Assembly (NCBI GenBank): GCA_937906775.1 | Contig: CALCUD010000059.1 | Span: 1 to 48,599, forward strand | Length of the DNA: 48,599 bases | Direction: 5' to 3' | Source: an uncultured Clostridia bacterium | GTDB taxonomy: Bacteria; Bacillota; Clostridia; Christensenellales; Aristaeellaceae | Part shown: positions 9,201-18,550 of the stretch, one piece after another | Position numbering within the stretch: the stretch's first letter is position 1 | Layout: the number at the start of each line of letters is the position of its first letter | Notes under the pieces: model-generated | What the model saw: the letters and a program-made list of their open reading frames with translations, nothing else | Database searches by the model: none | Told to the model about the DNA's origin: nothing | Program-made: the position numbers and the translations under genes

Positions 9201-9500
9201 CAGACGCTGCGCCGGGCTTCGGCGGATCAAATACTCTTTTCCGGCGCTGGAAAATGTCAGTTCAACATATGTTTCTGTTTTTTCATCCGCATAATCGGAC
9301 CGAAGATTTCTTCCGTCACGGTCTTCTCCGCTTCCGACAGCATAGAGCGCATACATGATCGCGTCAAAAATTGTCGTTTTACCCGCGCCTGTCTCACCGG
9401 TAATAGCATACAATCCGTCTTCGCCCAGCCGGGTCATATCGAGTTCCTGCACTCCGGCATACGGACCGAAAGCGCTCATGATTAACTTGATCGGCCTCAC
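6261..9500 (-). CDS. sbcC: Exonuclease subunit SbcC (Rad50-like ATPase)
   Basis: ATPase of the SbcCD complex, which opens hairpins and processes DNA ends during repair and replication. The 1079-residue protein begins with a Walker A motif GETGAGKTT (35-43), followed by a very long Glu/Lys/Ala-rich coiled coil, a zinc-hook CPVCG near residue 540, a second coiled coil, then the signature TLSGGEGFLAALSLALG and Walker B FVDEGFGSL near the C-terminus. This is the full Rad50/SbcC architecture and length. The start codon is GTG at 9500, which overlaps the sbcD stop codon by four bases (GTGA), so translation is coupled. Confidence 0.97.
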   Translation of the reverse strand: MRPIKLIMSAFGPYAGVQELDMTRLGEDGLYAITGETGAGKTTIFDAIMYALYAVGSGEDRDGRNLRSDYADEKTETYVELTFSSAGKEYLIRRSPAQRLNGNRTEKPAKVVLQELPDGNVVTKADEASRRIREEIIGVDSAQFSQIVMIAQGEFRKLVRAKSKDRTEILRRIFKTEEYSQLARILNDTCKQKYGEYTDTRKEILSSVKNLRTPDCAEQAEDLEKLQGAKPEDLHIDAAVTLAREILTSDEDDHQRAADAKQQAETERDAAKAAYTAAKENDLKWKDLEEQQTKNAELREKHREQIDHKNAADAARPEIEALSGKIVTFTNLLPEYDKLTELDAKRKEAADACEAARRCEENTIRQLEKIIEEKQALLDEKEKLKNAAERKGNAEVTLRELTGIGEKLSALSERLKRQENAAKAAAEAEAEQKSAEENVNRVTCERDNLQNELEVLGNTALAVSNCTEKLKQCNLDGEELKNRRSLICDWNHAESEYEQAKDQYLISKKEAEDLRNRAIIIRNRYNDNIAGILASELKEEQPCPVCGSVHDPKPAGLTEPVDRRQTEQADREAVSAENQANGDAMKCESAKIAADGLHTQLLRLMPQIPDNEWNSVIELQMTENAAIAEALTRELETVKDSDIRARRIAEIYLPEAVLKCEEGLKRRRETDAAAAAARTVLTAEKAETDKAAAGLMPAEWDNGLLKTMNGDNQKQQEVQKDLIRQAEEDLKRMAEIELRLQELESEKEKLNETLSTDRSNAAKEQERQENLRKQFRDIQNMLPFETKADAEAAIRRGTERRNELNFAIETAEAGLRNIEKLIAENEGRISTLEGQLSDVQKCDLGQLESAYNNAQAAYLQAEKTEREIYSRLISNRQQKEILEQKAESADRIEREFRMMKDVADTVDGKISGQAKITLETYVQMAYFDRILSHANMRLRHMSREQYELRRRPVENAGTQGQTGLDLDVIDHYNGTVREVGTLSGGEGFLAALSLALGMSDTIQASSASAVRLDTMFVDEGFGSLSGSFLTLAMDELIDTAENGHRLIGIISHVEDVKSQLPRRIEVTKQQSGGSVAVIR

Positions 9501-10639
9501 GGATGCAATCCCCCCATTTTCTTTAGCGTTTCCTGAACAAAATCAATGGCTTCCCCGCTCATCCGGCCTTCAGGATGCACCAGTTGATACAGTTCCTGAA
9601 TCAATTCCATCGGTTGTTTCTCTTCCACGTTATCCGGAGCATCGACAGCCGTAAAGGAGCGGGTCCGGTGATTATCGTAACTCATAGCCAGCATATTCGG
9701 AAAACGTTCACGAAGGCGGGATGCGGCGTTCGGAATGTCATCCTCATCCGTCAGTTCCACAAAAAAGAAATCGGATGCGTTTCCCTCCGACGGACCTTCC
9801 TTCATCAGATCATCAAACCTGCCGCGGGCAAGCCGTAATTCATGCAGCGGTTTAAGCGGTACAGTCCGGATCTCAATATTCCCTTTATCCCTCAAGTCCG
9901 CTATGGTTACCGATTTTTCAGCGCCCATTTCGGACCGTGAATACATCAGCGGCGTACCCGGATAGCGCATGGTTCCGTCTTTTCTGTACAAACTCTGCGG
10001 ACGGTGAAGATGGCCGAGAGCTACGTAATCAAATGAATCATATAAAGATGCGTCGACATCCTCGAGCGTTCCGATATTTCTGCGTTCCGAATCGCTCGTG
10101 GTCCCGCCGGTAATAAACTGATGGGATACGATCACATTGCGTTCGGAGGGATCCGGCTTCATCTCCCCGATCACCGTTTCCGCAGCATCGTTCGCATTGC
10201 GGATCGCCTTTCCCGGAAAAAAACGTGCAACATTCTCCGGCTGAACATAGGGCATCAGCCAAACTTTCACTTCGCCGTATTCATCTGAAAAAGCAATGGG
10301 CGATATATGCCCGTTATAAACCGGTGATATATGGATCCGGCTTTTTTCCAGAAAACTGCTTGCAAATGACAACCGTTCGGACGAATCATGATTGCCGCTG
10401 ATCATCAGGACCGGTTTCTTCCGATCCGCAAGTTTTTCAAGCAGTTCGTTCAATAATTCCATCGCATCTGCGGAAGGAGCGGAACGGTCATAAATATCGC
10501 CGGCAATCAGAACGACATCAGGCTGTTCCCGGTCCATAACGGACAGGATCTGATCAAAGATAAATCGCTGATCCTCCAGCAGAGAAACATCCATCAGGCG
10601 TTTTCCGATGTGAAGATCAGACAGGTGCATCAGTTTCAT
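9497..10639 (-). CDS. sbcD: Exonuclease subunit SbcD (Mre11-like nuclease)
   Basis: Mn2+-dependent nuclease partner of SbcC. The 380-residue protein shows the calcineurin-like phosphoesterase motifs in order: HLSDLHIGK near the N-terminus, AGDIYDRS, ISGNHDSSE, a central His (SHQF) and ALGHLHRPQ, followed by a C-terminal capping domain. ATG at 10639 is preceded by GAGAGGAG; a second ATG three codons in would also preserve the fold. It is first in a two-gene operon with its own promoter. Confidence 0.97.
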   Translation of the reverse strand: MKLMHLSDLHIGKRLMDVSLLEDQRFIFDQILSVMDREQPDVVLIAGDIYDRSAPSADAMELLNELLEKLADRKKPVLMISGNHDSSERLSFASSFLEKSRIHISPVYNGHISPIAFSDEYGEVKVWLMPYVQPENVARFFPGKAIRNANDAAETVIGEMKPDPSERNVIVSHQFITGGTTSDSERRNIGTLEDVDASLYDSFDYVALGHLHRPQSLYRKDGTMRYPGTPLMYSRSEMGAEKSVTIADLRDKGNIEIRTVPLKPLHELRLARGRFDDLMKEGPSEGNASDFFFVELTDEDDIPNAASRLRERFPNMLAMSYDNHRTRSFTAVDAPDNVEEKQPMELIQELYQLVHPEGRMSGEAIDFVQETLKKMGGLHP

Positions 10640-10680
10640 GGCTGCACTCCTCTCTCCATATTCCTGTTTTTTCCAAATAC

Positions 10681-10709
10681 AGTATGACAGGATTCATTCC
10701 CGTTGTAAA
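10681..10709 (-). promoter_or_regulatory. sbcDC promoter
   Basis: On the minus strand TTTACA (10709-10704) and CATACT (10686-10681) are spaced by 17 bases, about 40 bases before the sbcD start. Both boxes are within one or two bases of the consensus. Confidence 0.6.
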
Positions 10710-10747
10710 GGTATGTCCGTTCTTTTCCGTATTCATTCCGCCAATGC

Positions 10748-10783
10748 AAAAAGCATCCGATTCGTCTGTCTCGGATGCTTTTT
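10748..10783 (-). terminator. thrS terminator
   Basis: Stem of GCATCCGA with TCGGATGC around a 10-base loop, flanked by A5 and T5 on the plus strand, so on the minus strand it ends in a T-run. It lies 12 bases after the thrS stop. Its GCATCCG/CGGATGC stem is the same as in the T-box terminator at the other end of thrS. Confidence 0.9.
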
Positions 10784-10795
10784 GTGTATATGGGA

Positions 10796-12559
<1,764 letters not shown>

Positions 12560-12596
12560 GGTTTATCCCTCCGTTTTTGTACTCAGAGCGAAATGA

Positions 12597-12820
12597 AAAA
12601 GCATCCGCCCTGCATAGTCGTGCCGGGACGGATGCCTGATACAGCATTCGCGGTTCCACCCTGCTTGTCGTAAAACCACTCGATTGCCGTGATAACGGAC
12701 GACAGCCGCTTTCGTCGGAGGATGGTACTCCCGTGTCTTGCCTGCGAAGCTCACAGCCATGGCCCCGCTCTCTGAAAGGCAGTTGCACGTTTGCTTGTTC
12801 CTCTTCATCCGAAAGGATGA
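12597..12820 (-). ncRNA. T-box riboswitch (threonine), thrS leader
   Basis: The leader carries the T-box core AGGGTGGAACCGCG (12663-12650). Downstream is a terminator hairpin, GCATCCGTCCC (12636-12626) with GGGCGGATGC (12611-12602), followed by T5 (12601-12597). In the 3' side of stem I the triplet ACC at 12727-12725, in the context GAGTACCATCC, is placed like a specifier and codes for threonine. GAGAGCGGGG around 12773-12764 resembles the distal stem I region. Uncharged tRNA-Thr should bind, form the antiterminator and allow thrS transcription. The 5' limit is set by the promoter and is approximate. Confidence 0.93.
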
Positions 12821-12825
12821 GCGAA

Positions 12826-12854
12826 GTATAGCACCAAAGCCGTTGAAATGCAAG
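12826..12854 (-). promoter_or_regulatory. thrS T-box promoter
   Basis: TTGCAT (12854-12849) and TATACT (12831-12826) with a 17-base spacer on the minus strand, placing the transcript start just before the T-box leader. It lies directly after the end of the upstream SRAP gene. Confidence 0.8.
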
Positions 12855-12885
12855 CACATTCTGAATGGATTCCGGAATCGTTCTT

Positions 12886-13455
12886 TCATGCTTCCTTCCG
12901 GACCGGAGAACAAACCATTTCTGTCAGCGCATGTGAAAGGATGTCCTCCGGATCAGCATCCGGGTCGATCCAGTTACGGATGTCCTCCCGGGGTAAAATG
13001 ACCGGCATGCGCGGATGAATGAACGCGGTTGAATTCCCCGGTTCTCTTGTCAGAATCGTAAAGACGGGGCTTTCCTCCATCCGGTAAATACCGGCCAGAT
13101 AAGTCATGGAGTTCGCGGGATGGATGGCATATTTTGTTTTTGATGGATCCCATTCATAATAACCGCTGACCGGAATAATACAGCGGCGTTCCCGGAACCC
13201 GTCGCGGAACAAAGATTTCTGCGCTGCAGTTTCGCTTCTTGCGTTAATGATCAGCCGTTTGTCAAGATGATATCCCCATTGCATGGCAAACGCCGACGGT
13301 TTTCTTTTTCTGTCTGAAGCCAGCACCGGCAGAATATCCCCCGGAAATCCTTCGCCTTCTGTTTTGATCGAATCCGGCGGATGGCCGTGGCTGCAGACCA
13401 TTTCCATGATCCGCATCATTTCCGATGTTTCCCGGACAAATACGCGTCCGCACAT
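12886..13455 (-). CDS. SRAP-domain protein (YedK/HMCES family)
   Basis: Family members cross-link covalently to abasic sites in single-stranded DNA through the N-terminal cysteine and so protect them. In this 189-residue protein Cys2 is present (MCGRV), as are the family stretches MQWGY, INARSET, RCIIPVSGYYEW and HPRMPVIL, which hold the catalytic Asn, Glu and His. Length fits the family. The gene stands between thrS and uridine kinase with about 30 bases to the latter, so it could share transcripts with udk. Identification is by motif set and is firm. Confidence 0.93.
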   Translation of the reverse strand: MCGRVFVRETSEMMRIMEMVCSHGHPPDSIKTEGEGFPGDILPVLASDRKRKPSAFAMQWGYHLDKRLIINARSETAAQKSLFRDGFRERRCIIPVSGYYEWDPSKTKYAIHPANSMTYLAGIYRMEESPVFTILTREPGNSTAFIHPRMPVILPREDIRNWIDPDADPEDILSHALTEMVCSPVRKEA

Positions 13456-13486
13456 AAATCAGTGATCCTCCCCGCCTGGTGGATAT

Positions 13487-14104
13487 TCATTCTGCTTTCA
13501 TCGCGTCACGGACGTATCCGGCCAGAATGTCTACAATGCGTGCGTTCTTTCCGCCGTTGGCAACGATCACATCGGCGTCCCGGACATAATTCCGGATATA
13601 TTTTTCATACATCGGGCGAACGCTTCCGAGATACTGATGACTGATCCCTTCGATATCCCTGCCGCGCTCCGTGATATCCCGCTGGATTCTCCGAAGCAGG
13701 CAGATATCCGGATCCACTTTCATATACAGCTTCAGATACATCAGATTGAGCAGCCGCCGGTCATGGAATGTATGAATTCCTTCAAGAATAACGACTTCTC
13801 GCGGTTCAATCATTTCTCCCGGAATATCGATCCTGCGATGATCGGAAAAATCATACCGTTTCCGCTGGATTGGCTTCCCTTCCAGGAGTTTTTCAACATC
13901 TTCCAGCAAAAGATCATGGTCAAATATCGACGGTTCATCGTAGTTCAGTTCTACACGTTCCTCAAAAGTCAGGCCCGGATGATCCAGATAATAGGCGTCC
14001 TGCTGAAGCACAATGCAGCGGTCATCCCCGAGCTGTCCCCGGAGTCCTTCGGCAAGCGTGGATTTTCCGCTTCCGCTGGCTCCGCAGATTCCGATCAGTA
14101 ACAT
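13487..14104 (-). CDS. udk: Uridine kinase
   Basis: Phosphorylates uridine/cytidine in pyrimidine salvage. The 205-residue protein has the P-loop GASGSGKST at 8-16, QQDAYY, NYDEPSIFD, YDFSDHRR and VILEGIHTF, the typical uridine kinase/phosphoribulokinase order, plus RRIQRDITERGRD. A TTG eight codons further upstream keeps the frame open, but ATG at 14104 is preferred because AGAGGTG sits 7-8 bases before it and the P-loop strand begins right after it. A promoter precedes the gene. The downstream SRAP gene may be co-transcribed. Confidence 0.93.
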   Translation of the reverse strand: MLLIGICGASGSGKSTLAEGLRGQLGDDRCIVLQQDAYYLDHPGLTFEERVELNYDEPSIFDHDLLLEDVEKLLEGKPIQRKRYDFSDHRRIDIPGEMIEPREVVILEGIHTFHDRRLLNLMYLKLYMKVDPDICLLRRIQRDITERGRDIEGISHQYLGSVRPMYEKYIRNYVRDADVIVANGGKNARIVDILAGYVRDAMKAE

Positions 14105-14128
14105 ATGGCTATCACCTCTTCTGAACAA

Positions 14129-14157
14129 AGCTTACCATTCGAAGATTGCCATGTCAA
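14129..14157 (-). promoter_or_regulatory. udk promoter
   Basis: Perfect TTGACA (14157-14152), 17-base spacer and TAAGCT (14134-14129) on the minus strand. The -35 box overlaps the start of the terminator T-run region of tpiA. Confidence 0.6.
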
Positions 14158-14158
14158 A

Positions 14159-14190
14159 CAAAAAAGCCGCGATACGTTTCCGTATCGCGG
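14159..14190 (-). terminator. Terminator of the cggR-pgk-tpiA operon
   Basis: An 11-base perfect GC-rich stem (14165-14175 with 14180-14190), loop of 4, followed on the minus strand by T5. It lies 15 bases after the tpiA stop. Confidence 0.92.
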
Positions 14191-14205
14191 CATAGATCTC
14201 CGGAA

Positions 14206-14958
14206 TTATTTGTCGTAATTGACAACGAGGCTGAAATCGGGAGCTTTCAGGCTGGCGCCGCCGATCAGGCCGCCGTCGATCTCTGGCTGAGCCATCAATC
14301 CTTTGACATTCTTGGGGTTCATGCTTCCGCCGTATTGAATCCGGATCTTTTCTCCGATATCGTTGCCGTACTTACGGGCAACAGCTTTACGAATAACGCC
14401 GATGGTCTCGTTTGCCTGTTCATCCGTCGCAGTCAGGCCGGTTCCGATAGCCCAGACAGGTTCGTAAGCAATGATGATATCCGCGACCTGTTCCCCGGTC
14501 AGCCCGTTCAGAGCGATCAACGTCTGATATTCCACCAGCGCGTCGGTATAACCGGCTTCGCGTTCTTCCTTGTTTTCACCAACGCAGAGGATCACTTTCA
14601 AGCCGGCGGCAACAGCAGCAAGTACGCGTTTATTCACGGTCTTGTCGGTTTCGCCGAAATACTGGCGCCGTTCGCTGTGACCGATAATGACGTATTCCAC
14701 GCCGCAGGCCTTCAGCATTCCGGTGCTCAGTTCACCGGTAAAGGCACCGCTTTCCGCCCAGTGAACATTCTCAGCGCCCAGTTTGATGTTGCTTCCTTCG
14801 GCCGCCGTCTTCACGGCAGCGAAATCCACAGCGGGCACACAAACCACAACGTCACACGCAGCATCTGCCACGAGAGGCTTCAGCTCCGTCACCAGAGCGG
14901 CTGCTTCATCGGGCGTTTTATTCATTTTCCAGTTGCCGGCAATAATCGGCTTACGCAT
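14206..14958 (-). CDS. tpiA: Triosephosphate isomerase
   Basis: Interconverts dihydroxyacetone phosphate and glyceraldehyde 3-phosphate in glycolysis. The 250-residue protein carries GNWKMNK with the catalytic Lys, IIGHSERR with the electrophilic His, the active-site Glu in AYEPVWAIGTG and the phosphate-binding IGGASLK near the C-terminus. Length is normal. The gene lies 17 bases after pgk and is the last gene of the glycolytic operon, followed by a strong terminator. Confidence 0.98.
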   Translation of the reverse strand: MRKPIIAGNWKMNKTPDEAAALVTELKPLVADAACDVVVCVPAVDFAAVKTAAEGSNIKLGAENVHWAESGAFTGELSTGMLKACGVEYVIIGHSERRQYFGETDKTVNKRVLAAVAAGLKVILCVGENKEEREAGYTDALVEYQTLIALNGLTGEQVADIIIAYEPVWAIGTGLTATDEQANETIGVIRKAVARKYGNDIGEKIRIQYGGSMNPKNVKGLMAQPEIDGGLIGGASLKAPDFSLVVNYDK

Positions 14959-14975
14959 CAGTCTTCAACCTCTTT

Positions 14976-16163
14976 TCATTTTTCATCCAGACAGGCAACG
15001 CCGGGAAGTGTTTTCCCTTCGAGGAATTCCATGCTGGCGCCACCGCCGGTGGATACATGGGAAACCTTATCAGCAAAGCCCATCTGAGTGATCGCCGCAG
15101 CGCTGTCTCCGCCGCCGACAATGGTAATTCCCTTGCAGTCAGCGCAGGCACGGGCGATATCACGGGTGCCTTCGGCAAAGGTGTCGAATTCGAACACGCC
15201 CATGGGGCCGTTCCAGATCACGGTCTTGGCCTGCTTGATCTCATTGGCAAAAATCACGCGGGTCTCCGGTCCGATATCCATGCCTTCAAATTCGTCCGGA
15301 ATCTCCTTGCTGTGAACGGTGATGTGCATGGCATCGTTGGAGAAGGAATCGCCGGCTTCGTTATCTACAGGAAGCAGCAGCTTGACGCCTTTGGCTTCAG
15401 CCTTGGCCATCAGTTCCTTGGCCAGTTCAACCTTATCCTGCTCCAGCAGGCTGCGGCCGACCTTGCCGCCCAGAGCTACCTGGAAGGTATAGCTCATGCC
15501 GCCGCCGATAATCAGGGTATCAACCTTATCGATCAGGTTTTCAATCACGCCGATCTTGTCAGAAACCTTGGCGCCGCCGAGAATCGCGACGAAAGGACGC
15601 TGCGGATTCTCCAGTGCGCCGCCCATGACGGACAGTTCCTTGCCGATCAGATAGCCGGCAACGGAGGGGGTCAGATAATGGCTCACGCCTTCCGTGGACG
15701 CATGGGCGCGGTGAGCGGTTCCGAAAGCGTCGTTGACATATACTTCCGCGAGAGAAGCCAGTTCCTTGGCAAATTCAGGATCGTTCTTTTCCTCTTCCTT
15801 GTGGAAACGGACGTTTTCAAGCAGAATGACATCGCCGTCCTGCATGGCATCAACGAGTGCATGCGCGTCCGGGCCGATAACATCCTTGGCCAGTTTGACT
15901 TCCTTTCCCAAAAGCTGGCTCAGCCGTACAGCCACGGGAGCCAGGGAGTACTTCATGTTGAATTCTCCCTTCGGGCGGCCGAGGTGAGAGCAGAGAATGA
16001 CTCTGGCGCCGTTATTCATCAGGTATTTGATGGTCGGAAGCGCTCCCTGGATACGGTTCTCATCGGTAATGTTCTTGTTTTCGTCCAACGGAACATTGAA
16101 GTCGCAGCGGACAAGGACCTTTTTGCCATTTACCTGGATGTCCTCAATTGTCTTCTTTGCCAT
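14976..16163 (-). CDS. pgk: Phosphoglycerate kinase
   Basis: Makes ATP from 1,3-bisphosphoglycerate in glycolysis. The 395-residue protein has the N-domain substrate site VRCDFNVPLD, LCSHLGRPKG, the hinge region NDAFGTAHRAHAS and the C-domain nucleotide site with GGAKVSDKIGVI, WNGPMGVFE and GGGDSAAA. Length is normal. ATG at 16163 follows AAAGGAGAG at about 8 bases. It follows cggR by 68 bases. In most Firmicutes gapA stands between these two genes; here it does not. Confidence 0.98.
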   Translation of the reverse strand: MAKKTIEDIQVNGKKVLVRCDFNVPLDENKNITDENRIQGALPTIKYLMNNGARVILCSHLGRPKGEFNMKYSLAPVAVRLSQLLGKEVKLAKDVIGPDAHALVDAMQDGDVILLENVRFHKEEEKNDPEFAKELASLAEVYVNDAFGTAHRAHASTEGVSHYLTPSVAGYLIGKELSVMGGALENPQRPFVAILGGAKVSDKIGVIENLIDKVDTLIIGGGMSYTFQVALGGKVGRSLLEQDKVELAKELMAKAEAKGVKLLLPVDNEAGDSFSNDAMHITVHSKEIPDEFEGMDIGPETRVIFANEIKQAKTVIWNGPMGVFEFDTFAEGTRDIARACADCKGITIVGGGDSAAAITQMGFADKVSHVSTGGGASMEFLEGKTLPGVACLDEK

Positions 16164-16204
16164 GGATCATTCTCTCCTTTATTGATAATACTCTGTATCG
16201 TTGA

Positions 16205-16223
16205 ATCTCCCCGTAAAGGAGAT
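16205..16223 (-). promoter_or_regulatory. Hairpin between cggR and pgk
   Basis: ATCTCC (16205-16210) and GGAGAT (16218-16223) form a 6-base stem with a 7-base loop in the 68-base gap. No T-run follows. It could separate cggR from pgk mRNA by processing or protect the downstream 5' end, as happens between cggR and gapA in Bacillus; that role here is inference. Confidence 0.35.
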
Positions 16224-16231
16224 GTGCAACC

Positions 16232-17263
16232 TTATTCATTCCGAAGTAATGCGATCATTCGCCGTGCGGCTCCTTCATCCGTTACAAGCAGCCGATGATG
16301 ATAATGCCGCATGACAGCGATAATGGCCTCCGCCTTGGAGGACCCCGCCGCGGCCGCGATCATCCTGCATGTGGGGGTCAGTCTCGCGAGGTCGACCCCG
16401 ATGCTGGACGATTCCAGAAGGCATTTCCCTTCCATGTCGAAATATGCGCCAAAACTCTCGCCCCTGGCCTGCATCTCTGTCAGTCTGACCTGTTCCGCGC
16501 GGGAAAGTCTTCTTTCTTTCATCGTTTCAGGCGCGCTTCCGATCCCATGCAGGATCAGATCCGCCCGTTGCAGAAGATCGATCACTTCCCGGATTTCCGG
16601 CAGCTTCAGCATTTCCTGCCGCGCAGCCTCATCCATCTGATCAGGAAGATGGATCAGCCTGTGATGACCGCCAAGACGGTTGGCAATCTCGGCAGCCAGT
16701 GTGTTGGCCTGGAGAGCGACCGTACGACCCAGACCTCCGCGTGCCGGAACGACCATAACGTTCATCGGATTCTGTACCTGTATGCTCCCGGCGACAGCTG
16801 CTATGGTGCGACCGCCGGTCACAGCCAGAGTGTTGCCGTTCTGCAGCATAGTGCGCAAACTTCCGGCGCAAGCCCGGCCTACATCGGAAAGAACCCGCTG
16901 ATCCTCGTCCGAATCTCCGGGAACGATATGGACCCGATCAACCGTCAGCAGCCGTGACAGTTCATTTTCCATGTCTGTCAGACCGCTGAGCGCCTTGGAA
17001 AACTCTCTCGCGGAATCAAGCACTTCCGCCGCGCGGGACGCCAGCGTCATACCGGACGCGTCCAGCTCAATAAACCCGAGATCTTTCAGCAAAGCAGCCG
17101 TATTCCGGATCTCACGTTCCTGAAGATTCAACCGGGCAGCCAGCTGCCGTCGGCCCACCGGCTGAAGAGCGGCGATCCTCTCAAGGATCAGCGCTCTGCG
17201 AGCCATTTCATCCGTCAGGTCCGGTGCCAGTTTCCGCATGAGTGTAACAAACTCTGCCTGCAT
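16232..17263 (-). CDS. cggR: Central glycolytic genes regulator (SorC/DeoR family)
   Basis: Repressor of lower glycolysis genes that responds to fructose-1,6-bisphosphate in characterised relatives. The 343-residue protein has an N-terminal winged helix-turn-helix (about 25-75, containing VGRRQLAARLNLQEREIRN) and a SorC-type sugar-phosphate-binding domain from about 95, with VTGGRTIAAVAGS and ILHGIGSA. GGGAGG precedes ATG 17263. Family assignment is supported independently by the operator upstream and by pgk-tpiA downstream. It is likely autoregulated and represses the whole operon when sugar flux is low. Confidence 0.93.
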   Translation of the reverse strand: MQAEFVTLMRKLAPDLTDEMARRALILERIAALQPVGRRQLAARLNLQEREIRNTAALLKDLGFIELDASGMTLASRAAEVLDSAREFSKALSGLTDMENELSRLLTVDRVHIVPGDSDEDQRVLSDVGRACAGSLRTMLQNGNTLAVTGGRTIAAVAGSIQVQNPMNVMVVPARGGLGRTVALQANTLAAEIANRLGGHHRLIHLPDQMDEAARQEMLKLPEIREVIDLLQRADLILHGIGSAPETMKERRLSRAEQVRLTEMQARGESFGAYFDMEGKCLLESSSIGVDLARLTPTCRMIAAAAGSSKAEAIIAVMRHYHHRLLVTDEGAARRMIALLRNE

Positions 17264-17296
17264 CCGAACCCTCCCTGTTCATTACAATCTGTGTGG

Positions 17297-17332
17297 GACA
17301 GTTTTCGTCCCGGGTGGTCAGCTCTCGTCCCA
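17297..17332 (-). promoter_or_regulatory. CggR operator, two tandem half-operators
   Basis: Read on the minus strand: TGGGAC, 6 bases, TGAC (17332-17317), 4 bases, then CGGGAC, 6 bases, TGTC (17312-17297). This equals the known Bacillus CggR pattern CGGGAC-N6-TGTC-N4-CGGGAC-N6-TGTC, with one changed base in each element of the first half and a perfect second half. It begins five bases after the -10 box, so it covers the transcription start. Confidence 0.9.
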
Positions 17333-17336
17333 TACC

Positions 17337-17365
17337 ATCCTATCACAGTGTTAAATAATTGACAA
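17337..17365 (-). promoter_or_regulatory. cggR operon promoter
   Basis: TTGTCA (17365-17360) and TAGGAT (17342-17337) with a 17-base spacer, directly followed by the CggR operator. Confidence 0.8.
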
Positions 17366-17382
17366 GGGGGTTTTTGTTTTTT

Positions 17383-18537
17383 TCATACACTGACGACTTC
17401 GGTTCCTTCCAGTGCCTTCCGGATCAATTCCTCAACATCCAGTTTTCCTTCGTTCTCAAGGATCTTGTCCATTTTCGGCTTCGTTGCGGGATGCTTTGGC
17501 GTAAATACCGTACAGCAATCTTCGTATGGAAGCGAGGATAATTCAAGCGTATCGATTTTCCGTGCGACTTCTATGATTTCGCTCTTGTCAAAACCGATCA
17601 GCGGACGGAAAACAGGCATATTCACCACACAGTCCGTTGTTCCCAGCGCTTCCATCGTCTGACTGGCAACCTGACCGATGCTTTCGCCGGTAATCAGGGC
17701 CTCGCAGCCTTCCGCCTTTGCGATCTGTTCCGCGATCCGCATCATGAACCGGCGCATCAGCAGGGTGGAATAGTCCTCCTGACAGTTGTCGCGGATCTGC
17801 AGCTGGATCTCGGTAAAAGGAACAACGTGGACTTTGATCCCGCAGCAGCTATAGCTCAGTTTTCTGGCCAGATTCAGGACTTTTTCCTTCGCCTCATCCG
17901 AGGTGTAGGGAAAGCTGTGGAAGTGAACGGCGTTGATCTGGACGCCCCGTTTCGCAATCATCCATCCTGCGACCGGGCTGTCGATTCCGCCTGAAAGAAG
18001 CAGCGTAGCCCTGCCGTTTGTTCCGACCGGCATGCCGCCGACCGCCGGGATCACTTTCACGTACAGATAAGCCATATCCCGGATCTCAACATTGACCAGA
18101 TGATCCGGCGTATGGACGTCAACTTTCAGTTCCGGATGCGCTGTCAGGATCCGGTAGCCCAGTTCCTCATTGATCATCGGAGAGTCCATCGGATACCGTT
18201 TGTCGCTGCGGCGCGCCGCGACCTTGAAAGTTCCTTTCAGCCCGTCGGTCATCCGGATAACCTGTTCCGCTATCGCTTCAAAATCATCCTTCGGCATTTC
18301 AACGGCAGGACAAACACTGTGAACTCCGAACACTTTACTGACGCGTTCAATACATAGCTCCAGATCGGAAAAGCCGCTGACAAAAATGCGGCCGTCGTTC
18401 AGCCAGACTTCTCCCCCGAGGTCTTTCACCGCGTAACGGATCTTCCGGAGCAGGGCCCGGAGAAAATACGGACGGTTCAATCCTTTCAGAAAGATTTCTC
18501 CGTATCGTACCAGCAACAGTTCGCGCAAAGGAAACAT
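17383..18537 (-). CDS. thiI: tRNA 4-thiouridine / thiamine sulfurtransferase ThiI
   Basis: Transfers sulfur to U8 of tRNA using ATP, and in some bacteria serves thiazole synthesis. The protein (about 384 residues) has the N-terminal ferredoxin-like part, a THUMP domain (about 60-165) and a PP-loop ATPase domain beginning at LLLSGGIDSPVAG. The C-terminal rhodanese domain of the E. coli protein is absent, as in most Firmicutes, where a dedicated cysteine desulfurase supplies sulfur. The frame is open upstream into the preceding gene. ATG 18537 is adjacent to GGAG, and TTG 18528 has better spacing (8 bases) to it, so the start may be nine bases shorter. It is the last gene of the asp23-thiI operon. 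Confidence 0.92.
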   Translation of the reverse strand: MFPLRELLLVRYGEIFLKGLNRPYFLRALLRKIRYAVKDLGGEVWLNDGRIFVSGFSDLELCIERVSKVFGVHSVCPAVEMPKDDFEAIAEQVIRMTDGLKGTFKVAARRSDKRYPMDSPMINEELGYRILTAHPELKVDVHTPDHLVNVEIRDMAYLYVKVIPAVGGMPVGTNGRATLLLSGGIDSPVAGWMIAKRGVQINAVHFHSFPYTSDEAKEKVLNLARKLSYSCCGIKVHVVPFTEIQLQIRDNCQEDYSTLLMRRFMMRIAEQIAKAEGCEALITGESIGQVASQTMEALGTTDCVVNMPVFRPLIGFDKSEIIEVARKIDTLELSSLPYEDCCTVFTPKHPATKPKMDKILENEGKLDVEELIRKALEGTEVVSV

Positions 18538-18550
18538 CTCCTGTCCGATT

